Positions 16,368 to 26,747 are shown, counted from the stretch's first letter. The stretch: 64,000 bases of DNA from Nostoc sp. UHCC 0702 (GCA_017164015.1 CP071065.1:6663501-6727500), one strand, 5' to 3'. Translations and numbers: made by a program. The notes: generated from the sequence alone by a model not told the origin.

Positions 16368-17893
16368 TTTGTAAGAAAATTCCCCCCGGCTAACGCCGTC
16401 CCCCCTTAGTAAGGGAGGACTATAGGGAGGTTACGACTATCTAAAATTTTCACGAATGATTTAGGACTGCTATATATACAACAACGTGAGTTCGACTAAG
16501 TTAAAAAACAGCAGGAGCTAGTGCAGGTAAGTCTTTAGGGTAGACATCGAGCGATGGTTTTTGGAAAAAATACGTAACAGCCATCAAATTGCTTTATGTC
16601 CTCACAAAAAACTCACAATTGCTGAGATATATTTTAGCCCATGATACACTACCACATCAGCTACTTAGCTAATACCCTACAAACCGAACCAAGCGCTATC
16701 TCCCTTTCCCTTGAAATTGAAATCAAGCGCTTGCCGTTTGCGGAATCAGAAGAAGTATTAAAGTCTCTTATAACAGGAAGAATGGCACACACACCCGCAT
16801 GAGACTAATTCGTTATTTGTAATTAGACACACCACATAGAGTCGTAAATCGTTAAAAGCTTCCGTAGACAGGCTTTGTTCGTGTAGTAGTGACTTCAGTC
16901 GTGATGAATTTGCGATCGCCTTTGTTAAAGTTCGACTTGTTACAAGTGACTACAGGGATTCTCTGGTTGTCTAAACTCAAATACTTGTGTATCGAATTGG
17001 CCTTTGACGCCAAAGTCAGAGCGATCGCAGTTAATTGATATTTCTGTTTTTTTTGCTTTCAACTATCAGTAACCATATCAAATCCTTATCCTTGTGTTAC
17101 AAGAATATTTACAGGGATTAGTTTCAAACCCTTATAAAGATTGGGCTAGAACTTTTTCAATATTTATGAACTTTTTATATAAGTAATCATTGTTAGCAGA
17201 GATGCTGGTTTCTACGTTTAATAACACACGTAACAAAATAATTTAACTAAGTGTGAAGCCGTGTTTACACCGAAGTCAGGACATAGATTTATGAAATATA
17301 TTTACATTATGTTGAATAAAACATGACCAAATAGAACCTGGCAATTTCAATTGAGAAAATTCTGATTTACAAAAGCTAAAATTCGTTAATAGATTCAGCT
17401 TCTGTTAGTAAAGTCTATGATATGAGCGCAGTAATATTTACTCCACTTATACTTCATCTGCCTTAGATAACAAAAAGCCCAAATTCATCTAACGTCTGGC
17501 GAAAATTCTCAAAATCTATTGGATATCTAAATGCATTAGATATCTAAATCAATCAAATAATAGCTCAATTGTTTGATATGCTTATTAACATTGTTGCATA
17601 AATGTTTATTTACCTCACACCGAGTAGGACACATCTCTGCTTTCGTTTGCAAAGTTCAAGAAACTGTCAGTGGAGAGGATAAACAGTCTCCAATTAGGAC
17701 TTTCCTCACAAATCGATTCACTCAGGGACTCCAAATCATGATGCCCTCACCTGAATTTTTACCCCAAGTCCTCAAAGAATTAAAGAGCGTACTTTTTACC
17801 AAACCTATTTCTTTAGAGTTTTATATTCATGAAACTACCTAATAGAAGAATTAGGCTTTGGAAAAATGAGATTATGGATTTTTCTATTTATAA

Positions 17894-17928
17894 AACTGAC
17901 CTTTTACACATCCCGTAAAAGGCCAGTT
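17894..17928. repeat. Palindrome upstream of the beta-helix gene
   Basis: AACTG and CAGTT outer bases plus CTTTTAC/GTAAAAG inner arms form a hairpin around ACATCCC. It lies 50-80 bp before the ATG at 17977, in the leader or promoter. It could be an operator, a leader structure or the end of an upstream transcript. Confidence 0.45.
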
Positions 17929-17976
17929 CATACGCCGTTTTCTTCCAAAGCTTTTACATATTTTAGGAGTTGAATT

Positions 17977-19455
17977 ATGTTTCTTTCTCGAGTTTTGGCT
18001 GCAACTCTAGTTGTCGGCCTAGGAATTGACATGGGACTAAAAGCTGAATCCTTTGATAACGCAGACTTATCTGTCCCGAAGCTGACACAGACTGATACCA
18101 CAGTCAAATTTAACTGGGGGAAAAGCGCGCCTGCTTCCAGAATTGGCTCTGATAAATTGGCTTTAGCTACTTCTGGTAAGACATACTATGTCTCTCCAAC
18201 AGGAAACGATAAAAATGATGGCTTGAAAGAAGATACTGCGTTTCAGACGTTGCAAACAGTAGCATGGAAAGTCAAGGCTGGGGATACAGTCTACATTATG
18301 AATGGCACATACACCCAGGAGACAAACCCTAGTCAAGCGGTTCTCTTAATTTATGAAAGACAAGGCACTGCAGATGCACCGATAACTTTCAAAGCCTATC
18401 CTGGTCACAAACCTGTGATCAAATCCAGCAATGGCTACGCCATCACCATCAGTGGTTCCTCTTACATTAATATTGAGGGTTTGACGCTAATAGGTAGTAA
18501 CGACAAAGTTACGTCGGAGTATACAGAAGAGCAAAAAAATAACCTGAAAGATCCCCTGACGACTGGGGTAGGGATTGCAATAACAGCATCGTCTGTAAAC
18601 GGGGTAATCTCGCAATATCCCCACCATATCTTGATTCGCAACAACAATATTTCTAAGTTTGGTGGCGGTGGGATTGGTACGCAATACGCTGACTACGTCA
18701 CTATTGAGAACAACGTTATTTCGGAGACCACATGGTATAGCGCTGTGGGAAATAGTGCCGTTAGCATGATACACAACTGGAATACAGACAACAATACTAC
18801 CGACTATAAAATGATTATTAGGGGGAATGTTGTTTACAACAATATCAACTACGTTCCCCGGGCTCAGGTCGGAAAAATTACTGAAGGGCATGGCATCATA
18901 ATTGATAGGCAGATGAATGAGTCTATTCCAGCCTATACTGGCAAAACTTTGATTGCCAACAACATCGTATATAAAAATGGTGCTTCTGGAATTGTTGTCT
19001 ACTTAAGTCCTAACGTTGATGTAGTTAACAACACTACCTATCAAAACGTGCAGACTCCTTCTCTTCAGGAGACCTTGGGCGAAATTGACGCGATACTGGC
19101 AGATAATGTGAAAGTGTTCAATAACATTATGTACGCCAAAAAAGATGCAAAGTTGGTTAATAATACTTGGAAAGCAACTAACACCATCTATGATTATAAT
19201 CTTGTCTACAATTCCTCTAACTATAAAACTTCAGGGTCGAGCAATATTATTGGAAAAGACCCAAAATTGGTAGATCCTGCCAAGGGTAATTTTTACCCCC
19301 ACTCTAATAGCCCGGCGCTCGAAGCTGGAACTAGCACTTTCAATGGTGTTTCAGCCCCAAATATTGATCAGGCTAATGTTAAGCGCCCAATAGATGGAAA
19401 TAAAGACGGTATTTCGATCATAGATATAGGTGCGCGTGAACGCCAACTGCATTAA
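17977..19455 (+). CDS. Secreted right-handed parallel beta-helix protein
   Basis: 492 residues with an N-terminal signal peptide (hydrophobic 4-18, likely cut after GLKA near residue 23). From about residue 68, TYYVSPTGNDKNDGLKEDTA begins a DUF1565/Pel-like region, followed by repeated NNxI/NNxV turns (ILIRNNNISKFG, VTIENNVIS, TLIANNIVYKN, VDVVNNTTYQN, VKVFNNIMYAK). That is the periodic pattern of a right-handed parallel beta helix. Such proteins are polysaccharide lyases, epimerases or hydrolases; no catalytic residues can be assigned. Its position beside the exopolysaccharide cluster suggests it acts on that polymer outside the cell. RBS AGGAG lies about 11 nt before ATG. Confidence 0.85.
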   Translation: MFLSRVLAATLVVGLGIDMGLKAESFDNADLSVPKLTQTDTTVKFNWGKSAPASRIGSDKLALATSGKTYYVSPTGNDKNDGLKEDTAFQTLQTVAWKVKAGDTVYIMNGTYTQETNPSQAVLLIYERQGTADAPITFKAYPGHKPVIKSSNGYAITISGSSYINIEGLTLIGSNDKVTSEYTEEQKNNLKDPLTTGVGIAITASSVNGVISQYPHHILIRNNNISKFGGGGIGTQYADYVTIENNVISETTWYSAVGNSAVSMIHNWNTDNNTTDYKMIIRGNVVYNNINYVPRAQVGKITEGHGIIIDRQMNESIPAYTGKTLIANNIVYKNGASGIVVYLSPNVDVVNNTTYQNVQTPSLQETLGEIDAILADNVKVFNNIMYAKKDAKLVNNTWKATNTIYDYNLVYNSSNYKTSGSSNIIGKDPKLVDPAKGNFYPHSNSPALEAGTSTFNGVSAPNIDQANVKRPIDGNKDGISIIDIGARERQLH

Positions 19456-19479
19456 AAACACCATCCGCAAGAAATAAGG

Positions 19480-19555
19480 ATAGTGCCCTACCAAAGCGTG
19501 GATTATATGTTGGAATAACATTGTCATCTATACCCACACTTGGTTAGGGCACTAT
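19480..19555. terminator. Bidirectional terminator between converging genes
   Basis: ATAGTGCCCTA-CCAAAGCGTGG (from 19480) and its inverted partner CCACACTTGGTTAGGGCACTAT (ending 19555) form a stem of about 20 bp with one bulge and a 32-nt loop. It sits exactly between the stop codons of the beta-helix gene (plus) and the sugar transferase gene (minus). The plus side ends TTTATT. Confidence 0.8.
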
Positions 19556-19558
19556 TTA

Positions 19559-20986
19559 TTAATAAGCACCTGTCTTTTGCAAGATAACCTTAATCGTTTT
19601 CAGCAAAATTTTCAGATCTAACCAAAGTGACCAATTTTCTATATATGCAATATCTAATTTCACTCCATCCTCAAAGTTATCAATATCAGAGCGACCAGAA
19701 ACCTGCCATAATCCAGTAATACCAGGCAAAACTTCTTGACGAATGAAGTGGGTGGTTTTGAATCTCTCTACATCTCGAACAGGGAGAGGACGAGGGCCTA
19801 CTAGACTCATCTCCCCAAGTAGAACATTAAACAGTTGTGGCAATTCATCTAGACTGTAAAGGCGCAGGAATTTGCCAACTCTTGTGACGCGAGGGTCGTC
19901 TTTGAGTTTAAATAGTACACCATCTTTAATTTCATTCTTTGCTTCTAGGGCTGCTTGCAGCTTTTCTGCATTTGTAACCATTGTTCGGAATTTCCAGATC
20001 TTGAACTGCTTACAATGCAGACCAATACGATTCTGCTTGAAAAAGACTGGACCAGGAGAATCTAACTTAATCAGCAAGGCAATTAATAAGTACAAAGGTG
20101 ATAGAAGAAATAGCAAAATTATTGCACAAACAAGGTCGAAGCACCGCTTTAGCCAAAAATCACCACCTGCGATAATCGGTGCTGGGATTGTCAAACACGG
20201 TACTTCACCAATCATCCACAATATAGACTTAGGTGGCAAAACTTCTCTCTCTGTCGGCAATATCCGGAGGGTAATGCCAGCATTAAGAAAATGCCAAGAA
20301 ACATATAGACGGTTCTTGATTGCATTCCAAGAGACAAAAGCTTCAACAATACCTCGATTGTGGAGAAATTCTAGGGTGGCTTCTCGGTTATCTCTGTCTA
20401 AAGAGCTAGCTTCAGCTACTCCAAAAATATTGTAGCAATTCTCTTTTTCGATTAATTTAACGCTACTCTCTTGATCTTCTACATCTGTGATCAGAAAAAC
20501 AGGATAACGAATTACTCCTACTTTCCGAAGTACTTTAGTAGCAAAATCAAAGATTAACCGATTCCCACAAATCAATGCTACGGAAAACAACCAAAACAAG
20601 AGAAAGGTTGAGCGGGAGATATAGCGTTGAGGTTCATAAAGAAACGCAATCAACAATAAGAAAAATTCTGAAAGGGAAACTGCTTTAACAAGCAGACCAT
20701 AGTTACGCCGATGAATGCCAGCATTATATAGTCCCTTGGATGCTATCATGCCAAGTTCGACTACGAGAATTAGCAGTAAGAAAGAAGATTTTTCTGTCCA
20801 AGGAGAATCTATTGGAGTTCCATAAAATACTGCCAACTTCCAGGCCAAGGTTAAAGAGAGCGCATCTAGCAATAACAGTGTTATTACTCTGAGCACTCTT
20901 ACAGCTAGTCCTCTCTGTATCCTTGCGCCTTTAGCCGATCTTAAATCTGGCTTAAAATCTACTAATGGTACATATCTGGATGTCAT
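19559..20986 (-). CDS. Polyprenyl glycosylphosphotransferase (initiating sugar transferase)
   Basis: Transfers a sugar phosphate to undecaprenyl phosphate, the first step of exopolysaccharide repeat-unit assembly. It is 475 residues from the ATG at 20986 (MTSRYVPLVDFKP); an upstream in-frame ATG at 21046 adds 20 unlikely residues. Four membrane helices lie in the N-terminal half (about 30-170), then a CoA-binding-like domain. The catalytic C-terminal PGT domain begins at KRCFDLVCAIILLFLLSPLY with KFRTM, SLDELPQLFNVLLGEMSLVGPRP and LPGITGLWQVSGRS. Last gene of the minus-strand cluster that starts at 31155. Confidence 0.93.
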   Translation of the reverse strand: MTSRYVPLVDFKPDLRSAKGARIQRGLAVRVLRVITLLLLDALSLTLAWKLAVFYGTPIDSPWTEKSSFLLLILVVELGMIASKGLYNAGIHRRNYGLLVKAVSLSEFFLLLIAFLYEPQRYISRSTFLLFWLFSVALICGNRLIFDFATKVLRKVGVIRYPVFLITDVEDQESSVKLIEKENCYNIFGVAEASSLDRDNREATLEFLHNRGIVEAFVSWNAIKNRLYVSWHFLNAGITLRILPTEREVLPPKSILWMIGEVPCLTIPAPIIAGGDFWLKRCFDLVCAIILLFLLSPLYLLIALLIKLDSPGPVFFKQNRIGLHCKQFKIWKFRTMVTNAEKLQAALEAKNEIKDGVLFKLKDDPRVTRVGKFLRLYSLDELPQLFNVLLGEMSLVGPRPLPVRDVERFKTTHFIRQEVLPGITGLWQVSGRSDIDNFEDGVKLDIAYIENWSLWLDLKILLKTIKVILQKTGAY

Positions 20987-21046
20987 GATTACTAAACTCC
21001 ACTGTTTTGGGATTTTGCTACACTCATGATTGAATAAATAATTCAA

Positions 21047-21581
21047 TCATGATGAATAAACACAACAAAACTAATTGTTTTAAGTGTGATCATTATTAAC
21101 ATTAGATAAAATTATCATCCTGTACACCTCATTATAGAAATTGACCTCCTTTACTAAAAAGTTAATCAAGCAAAAACCGTTAATTACTGACTAAAAAAAA
21201 CAAAATCTTAGTCATGATTAGCAGGCTTCATTTGCTTGTAAAAGTCTATTAGACTTTTTGCAAAAGTCGTTCTTTTAAGCTTCTTGTTTGCGCCTTTGCG
21301 TCTTTGCGTGAGGCAAAAAAATATTTATGCAAGATGTCTATTGAAGTAGACTCTAATACTTTAGAAAACTGATATTAAAGTTTTGGAGCATGGTCAAACG
21401 CTCTCGCTGTAGCATTCCATCCCAACTTGTGTTTTAAGTTTGAATCCAGTCGCAAAGGGCTTACTGGTAGACAATCTCAACGAGGAGCAGCCTTGGAAAG
21501 CCAAGTATAGTTATTGCTATTGAGTTTAATTCAATTAACTTAGTTATTTAAAAAACTGTTCCCCAGATTCTATGAAAGGAA
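21047..21581. other. Intergenic region before the sugar transferase gene
   Basis: 535 bp, AT-rich. It contains a small AAAAGTC/GACTTTT hairpin near 21240-21260 and the common GCGCCTTTGCGTCTTTGCGTGAGG repeat core at about 21290-21313. I see no gene. The gap suggests that 19559-20986 has its own promoter. Confidence 0.5.
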
Positions 21582-22766
21582 TTAAACAGCTGCATAAGCT
21601 TCCAACAGCTTCGGTGCTTGATGACGCCATTCAAGGATTTCCTCCATTCTGCGTCGTCCTTCTGCACCCATTTCTTCGCGAATTTGAGGAGATTCCAGAA
21701 GTTCAATAATTTTGTCACCAAACTCCACCTCATCATTGGGTGTAGCATACAAAGATGCTCCTTGGGCTGAATATTTGCTCTCTCTAAGATCAAATTGGAC
21801 AATAGGTTTTCCTAATGCCATATATTCTAGAATTTTATTCATAGTACAGTTTTCGTTGTAAGCAGATCGTGGCGACGGTTCTACACAAACATCGCAACTA
21901 GAGAGACGTTCTAAAAGTTCTTTACCTGTTTTAAATCCTGGAAATTCTACATAATCAGCAATATCCAGGCTTTCTGCTAAAGCTTTGAGCTTTTCCGCAG
22001 CTGGACCACTACCAATCAACATGAAATGAATATCCTGACGATTTTGTTCCTGCACAAGGTAACTTACACTGCGCAACAGATAATCAATACCTTCTGGCTC
22101 TCCCATCACACCGATATAACCTACCAAATATTTTCTATTTCTTCGGTAACTTGGATTTGGCAGCATTCGTGTAAAACGAGAAAGATCAGGTGCACTCCTG
22201 ACAACAAAAACCTCTTTTGCCTTTTTACCTCCTCGCGTTAAAGCAACTTTGCGATGGGATTCATTCGTAGCAATAGCAAGGTCTGCTGTAGCATAGGTCA
22301 AACGTTCAACCAATCGTAGACCGTAGTAGAATACATCTTTGCGATTGTATTTGGCAATGTACATCTCTGGACTTAAATCGTGATGATCAAATATGACTTT
22401 TACACCACGAAAAAATTTGAACCAACCTGCGGTTAAGAACAGCAAGTCTGGTGGATTGCAGATATGAATAATGTCAAAGCCTTGCTCTTGCCATACCTGA
22501 TGGGCTAAACGAAACTGCCAATAAACAGCAAAAGCATACTCTCGAAGATAGCCTTTAACAGAACTTTCTTCAGGTGGAAGGGGATGGCGATATATATTAA
22601 TTCCCTCAATTACTTCGTAATCCTTGTCAAAGCCATTACCTTTTGGAGAAATCGTAGAGACTTCATACCCCTCTTTTCGTAGGGTAGTTGCTTCCATCCA
22701 CACCCGTCGATCAAACGGAACTGGCAAATTTTCTACTATAATCAGTACTTTACCAAGTGAAACCAT
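21582..22766 (-). CDS. Glycosyltransferase family 4
   Basis: 394-residue retaining GT-B enzyme that adds a sugar to the growing lipid-linked repeat unit. The N-terminal Rossmann domain has VLIIVENLPVPFDRRVWMEA, and the PPDLLFLTAGW and DHHDLSPEMY loops fit WbuB/ExpE-type GT4 proteins. The C-terminal domain has YLVGYIGVMGEPEGIDYLL and the nucleotide-sugar EX7E-type region NKILEYMALGKPIV (about 325-340). Sugar specificity cannot be read. Start ATG 22766; 50 bp downstream of the next gene up, so co-transcribed with it. Confidence 0.92.
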   Translation of the reverse strand: MVSLGKVLIIVENLPVPFDRRVWMEATTLRKEGYEVSTISPKGNGFDKDYEVIEGINIYRHPLPPEESSVKGYLREYAFAVYWQFRLAHQVWQEQGFDIIHICNPPDLLFLTAGWFKFFRGVKVIFDHHDLSPEMYIAKYNRKDVFYYGLRLVERLTYATADLAIATNESHRKVALTRGGKKAKEVFVVRSAPDLSRFTRMLPNPSYRRNRKYLVGYIGVMGEPEGIDYLLRSVSYLVQEQNRQDIHFMLIGSGPAAEKLKALAESLDIADYVEFPGFKTGKELLERLSSCDVCVEPSPRSAYNENCTMNKILEYMALGKPIVQFDLRESKYSAQGASLYATPNDEVEFGDKIIELLESPQIREEMGAEGRRRMEEILEWRHQAPKLLEAYAAV

Positions 22767-22816
22767 AAAAATTGACCATCCTAATTAACTAGATAAACTT
22801 ACTTTATAATTTTAGT

Positions 22817-23776
22817 TTAAAGTCTGTTTGAAGAATAGAGGAGTGAGTATAGTTGATCAATACCCTGATTAACTGATATTTCCCAAAGATTACGATAATT
22901 AGATAAATCTATAGCTTTAAGTTCTAATGATTGAATAGCAGAAACAATTGACTCTACAGAGTTATCAACTAAAATTGCCCAATCAGCAAAAAGTTCCTTT
23001 GTCAAAGAAGTTTCACTAATTATGAGCTGAGTATCAGAAGATAAAGCTTCGCAAGCACCACTGGGTTGAGTCGAGTCACGAGTAGTAAGAACGAGTGCAG
23101 CTAAACTCGATACGAGCAGAGATTGGTACTCTTCAGTTGGTAAGAATCCTGTTAAACATACATTTCTCTGTTCATGTAAAAGCTGGCGTTGCAAAGGGCA
23201 CAATTTACTAATGTCTGCCGTAATTACAAAAGTGTAGTCTGGCAACCTACGAATAGTTTCTATGATTATATCTATTGGCTCATCGCTGCTAAAAGAGCAA
23301 ATAACTAATACTTGATTATTTAAACGTTGTTTGTTTTGTTTAATTATTACTTCTAAAGGATCGAGGATAGAAACTATTTTATTATGTGCAATGAGGCTTT
23401 TTGCTATGTGAAATATTTCATTATTATGAACAAGAATAGCAGAAGATCTGTTCAGTAAGTATTCAGTTGATGGAAATTTTAGCCAAAATCCTTGAATTGT
23501 TGCATTATGAGCATCAATAACATAAGGCACTCGCATTAACATAGGTGCGATCGCACCGAACAAAGGCGGTGCTTGAACAATTACAATATCAGGTTGATGC
23601 TGGATAATATATTTAAATGTTGATATTAATTTTAATAAATAATCTAATGGACGAATATATTTAGCCTTAAACAGATGAGGCATAAATTTTATATTTGCAT
23701 CTAAACGCTGAGCAAGAAGTTCAGATCTTCTTTGGTATTGTTTCCAGACTATGTAAGCTATTCTTAGCTTTTTCAT
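22817..23776 (-). CDS. Glycosyltransferase (GT-B fold)
   Basis: 319 residues. The N-terminal part has IAYIVWKQYQRRSELLAQRL and DIVIVQAPPLFGAIAPML, resembling ALG1/GT4-like glycosyltransferases. The C-terminal part has LTGFLPTEEYQSLLVSSLAALVLTTR and PSGACEALS in place of the usual E-x7-E region. It is shorter than the average GT4 and more divergent than its neighbour, so the donor is unknown. Spacing of about 50 bp on both sides places it in the operon. Confidence 0.8.
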   Translation of the reverse strand: MKKLRIAYIVWKQYQRRSELLAQRLDANIKFMPHLFKAKYIRPLDYLLKLISTFKYIIQHQPDIVIVQAPPLFGAIAPMLMRVPYVIDAHNATIQGFWLKFPSTEYLLNRSSAILVHNNEIFHIAKSLIAHNKIVSILDPLEVIIKQNKQRLNNQVLVICSFSSDEPIDIIIETIRRLPDYTFVITADISKLCPLQRQLLHEQRNVCLTGFLPTEEYQSLLVSSLAALVLTTRDSTQPSGACEALSSDTQLIISETSLTKELFADWAILVDNSVESIVSAIQSLELKAIDLSNYRNLWEISVNQGIDQLYSLLYSSNRL

Positions 23777-23829
23777 TATACGCGGATTATTGAAAAATTT
23801 GCTAGTGTATTTTCTAAAAAACTACATTA

Positions 23830-24843
23830 TTAAGTCCACCGTTTCCATCTTAAATGCCATACTCTATCAAAACCATAAAATGGAGCTAGTAACAGTGTTA
23901 CCGCAACCCACAAAGTTCCTATTATATATATCCATATTCTATGAGTATGAACTGCCATAAATTTTTCTAAGGGATAACGCAAATTTCTATGCCAAAATGT
24001 TAAAGGTATTCTTTCTTGAACATAGGTTTCATATATACGTTCCAGTTCAAGAGCAACTTTGTAGCCTCCTGTACTAGTCTTATTTCTACCATCTTGGATC
24101 GATATACTCAACACATCGTCGATGCATTTCCATACTGCTCCTTGGGATTGAAAATAGTTCCAAAGTTCAGTATCCATTGCATAATGATAACTTTCATCTA
24201 TTGCTTTAGTTCTATTAATTAACCTGCGGCGATAAAAGCAACTAGGTTGAGAAATTGGATTATGGACAGATATTAAGGTAATGTCTTTGAGTGTAGGAGC
24301 CTTGATATATGTTCGTGGGTTCTGTGCATCCTGAATTATAGGTCGTTTCTGCCCCAAAAATTGCTCAGCCAAAGTTAGCCAAAAATTAACTGCCTTTTGT
24401 GGCAGAGCTAGATTTTCACCTGTAAACAGATTTTGTCCACGCCCAACTAAGATATCAATATCAGGTAACTCAGCGAAGTATTTTCCTACTGTATACAAAG
24501 CACTAGGTGCAAGGAGGTCGTCACTACACAGCCAGTTCAAAATTTCACCAGAACACTTTGAAAAACCTTTGTTAATCGCGCTAGACTGACCACTGTCTTT
24601 CTCACTAACCCACCAGCTAATGTGTGACTCAAAGTTTATAATTTCCTCAACACTATTATCTGTTGAAGCACCATCAACTACAATGATTTCTAGCTTTGGA
24701 TAGTTTTGATCGATCAAGCTTTTCAGGGTTGCTCCGATAGTTTGACCACCATTATAGTTAGGTACTACTATAGAAATAGTCGGGAGTTTTGTTAATTCTT
24801 CCTCTGTTAAAGAATAATTACTTTCGTACTGTTGGTTTTCCAT
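23830..24843 (-). CDS. Glycosyltransferase family 2
   Basis: 337-residue inverting GT-A enzyme. Residues about 20-130 carry ISIVVPNYNGGQTIGATLKS, EIIVVDGASTDNSVEEI and the metal-binding CSDDLLAP. A QPSCFYRRRLI motif follows, as in WcaA-type enzymes. One hydrophobic C-terminal segment (IWIYIIGTLWVAVTLLLAPF) would hold it at the membrane. Part of the exopolysaccharide cluster; adds one sugar of the repeat unit. ATG start 24843. Confidence 0.92.
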   Translation of the reverse strand: MENQQYESNYSLTEEELTKLPTISIVVPNYNGGQTIGATLKSLIDQNYPKLEIIVVDGASTDNSVEEIINFESHISWWVSEKDSGQSSAINKGFSKCSGEILNWLCSDDLLAPSALYTVGKYFAELPDIDILVGRGQNLFTGENLALPQKAVNFWLTLAEQFLGQKRPIIQDAQNPRTYIKAPTLKDITLISVHNPISQPSCFYRRRLINRTKAIDESYHYAMDTELWNYFQSQGAVWKCIDDVLSISIQDGRNKTSTGGYKVALELERIYETYVQERIPLTFWHRNLRYPLEKFMAVHTHRIWIYIIGTLWVAVTLLLAPFYGFDRVWHLRWKRWT

Positions 24844-25142
24844 AGTTAACTGCTTTATGTTTTTTAGGTAATATTATGTTTACTTTTGGGTCTAAATTAG
24901 AAATTTATTTTGATATAATAAAATGCAATTTTCATTGCTGGCTACTTTTTAAAATAGGCTATTATAGTTGTTGCTGTTTTATAATTCAGTGTAAGAACAT
25001 CTCAATCAGTCTTGGCATAAGAATTCAGAAGAATTTAATGTGTAATCAATGAAGCAACAACTGAGAAACTCAATCATATAATTGTTATCCATAGGGAGGC
25101 TTCTGTTTTTTATTTCATTTTTCAAGTTTACATCATACCAAA

Positions 25143-26369
25143 TTAGATGAGCTTACCCTGTTTTTGCATTCGACTTAAATGCAGGGTAGATGAAAGTACT
25201 GTTGATACATACATCATCCAAAACAGACTACTGGATGGAATCATATTACTTTCAGATAGATTAGCGATAAAGAAAATACTAACAAACTGTAACATCCAGA
25301 AAGTTTCTATATTTTTGTATAGAATAATCATAGTAAAGATTTTTTTTGTCATACTGAATATACTTAAAGTAAATAACAGAAGACCAACTAATCCCATTTG
25401 CAAAAAAATATCTATCAGCCCATTGTGAGCGTGAAATATAGAAACACTACGGTCCCTATAATTGCCCCTAGCCCATGTATTGTTAATTACAATATCTGAA
25501 ACATTAGCAGTCCAAAAACCGTTATATCCATAACCTAGCCAAGGCTGTTCTAATCCCTTGTTTATGGAAAGTTGCCACAAAGGAAGGCGACCATTTAATT
25601 CAACGTCTTTACCTAAAACATCAACTAATATGTATTCATAGTTAATCGCTACAAAAATTGTAATAATACTAAAGACAAATATTAAAGCCATCAACAAGAT
25701 TATTCCATATTTATTTGGCTTAATTACTTTCAAGGCAAACGTCATAGAGAGAGAAAAAATGAATAGTATTAAACTTGTTTTACTTTCAGAAAATATAATC
25801 AGAATTAAAGTAATAACAATAAAGATTGCCGACATTAATTGATGATATGTTTTTTGCTTATTTGTGACCAAAAAATTGGTCATAAAAAGTGAAATAGCCA
25901 AGCCCAAGTTACGTCCAAACACCTGTTTGTGACCGTAAATTCCGTTCCAGGCTGAACTTTTTTCTGAAATTCCATAAGACGGAATGAAAAGAATAACGAT
26001 AAAGCTAGCAACCACTATCATGCTATATGTCCAAAAAAACAGGCGCATTTGTTCTTTAGGAGTATATCTCATTGCTATATATACACCTAATAAACATGTA
26101 CGAATTAAGAATCTGTACTCATTTATAGTAGCTGACGCGTTTGAAGACCAAAGAACTGAAACAATAGCTAGTGTTATAAAGAGAAGCAAAAATATATCTC
26201 TTGTAGCTACATAAATAAGTTTTTTACCTTTAGTCAAAATTACATATGCTAAAAAAGCATAATAGACTATACTAACAATATTTTCCAATAATCTTGGTTG
26301 ATCATGAGCCTCATTCAATGCCAGTAAAAAAAATATTACCCCTGCCTCTAGCTTTTGATTTAAATTCAT
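25143..26369 (-). CDS. O-antigen ligase/polymerase family membrane protein (Wzy-like)
   Basis: 408-residue polytopic membrane protein with about ten to eleven hydrophobic helices. A periplasmic loop contains NGRLPLWQLSINKGLEQPWLG and FHAHNGLIDIFLQMG, the His-containing loop characteristic of WaaL/Wzy proteins. In a locus with a Wzx flippase and a Wzc kinase it is best read as the polymerase that links repeat units outside the inner membrane. The gene is markedly AT-rich, like others of the cluster, as is usual for horizontally exchanged polysaccharide genes. Confidence 0.87.
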   Translation of the reverse strand: MNLNQKLEAGVIFFLLALNEAHDQPRLLENIVSIVYYAFLAYVILTKGKKLIYVATRDIFLLLFITLAIVSVLWSSNASATINEYRFLIRTCLLGVYIAMRYTPKEQMRLFFWTYSMIVVASFIVILFIPSYGISEKSSAWNGIYGHKQVFGRNLGLAISLFMTNFLVTNKQKTYHQLMSAIFIVITLILIIFSESKTSLILFIFSLSMTFALKVIKPNKYGIILLMALIFVFSIITIFVAINYEYILVDVLGKDVELNGRLPLWQLSINKGLEQPWLGYGYNGFWTANVSDIVINNTWARGNYRDRSVSIFHAHNGLIDIFLQMGLVGLLLFTLSIFSMTKKIFTMIILYKNIETFWMLQFVSIFFIANLSESNMIPSSSLFWMMYVSTVLSSTLHLSRMQKQGKLI

Positions 26370-26517
26370 ATAGTCTCATCAAAAAAAATTGTTGTGCCTT
26401 TGGGATCGTAAATTTAGTTGTATATATCCAATAAATATTTTTACTTGTGGTATTATGTAGATAAAAATTTTATTATTTATAAAGTTGACGCACTTCATTA
26501 ATTACTGCGGCTCTTTT

Positions 26518-26737
26518 AGAGGATGTCTGAATTTTTTTTGATAAGAGATTTTAATCTTTCCGGTAAGATTTCATATTTTTGCAGCAGGAGTTAGGCCTGA
26601 TAGTAGTTACCACTGGTCAGAAGTCAGATTACGCAGGATAGATGGATTTATGCCTCTCGTAACTCTGCCATACTTAAATGTTTTTTCTACAGACAGGATG
26701 CCGTTACGTGGGCTTTCTTACTTTTCAGACATCCCCT
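26518..26737. mobile_element. MITE-like element with 14-bp terminal inverted repeats
   Basis: A 220-bp element bounded by AGAGGATGTCTGAA (26518-26531) and TTCAGACATCCCCT (26724-26737), which are inverted copies with one mismatch. No coding capacity. It lies between the polymerase gene and the methyltransferase gene and fills most of the 378-bp gap there. The ends look like those of a DDE-type IS, so it may be an internally deleted IS. Confidence 0.7.
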
Positions 26738-26747
26738 TAAAAATACT

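Larger units (their letters stand above)
15624..17976. other. 2.35-kb decayed region
   Basis: No intact gene that I can support. Contents in order: GC-rich dispersed repeat debris (15885-16075, with GTAGACGCGTTAGC and GTTAGCCGTTCTCG); the glutathione S-transferase pseudogene (16093-16367); a palindromic repeat with CCCCCCTTAGTAAGGGAGG (16382-16435); a 37-bp stretch matching 35588-35624 (16501-16537); a 53-codon frame at 16641-16802 (MIHYHISYLANTLQTEPS) that I do not recognise; an 89-codon TTG-started frame at 17573-17842, also unrecognised; and a hairpin at 17894-17928 before the next gene. Confidence 0.7.

Noticed and set aside
16641..16802. 53-codon frame (MIHYHISYLANTL...)
   Set aside because: Composition is protein-like but there is no family, and it sits in a pseudogene-rich region; kept only in the region description.
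17573..17842. 89-codon frame with TTG start
   Set aside because: No recognisable family, weak start, Leu/Cys/Phe-rich N-terminus; likely chance.
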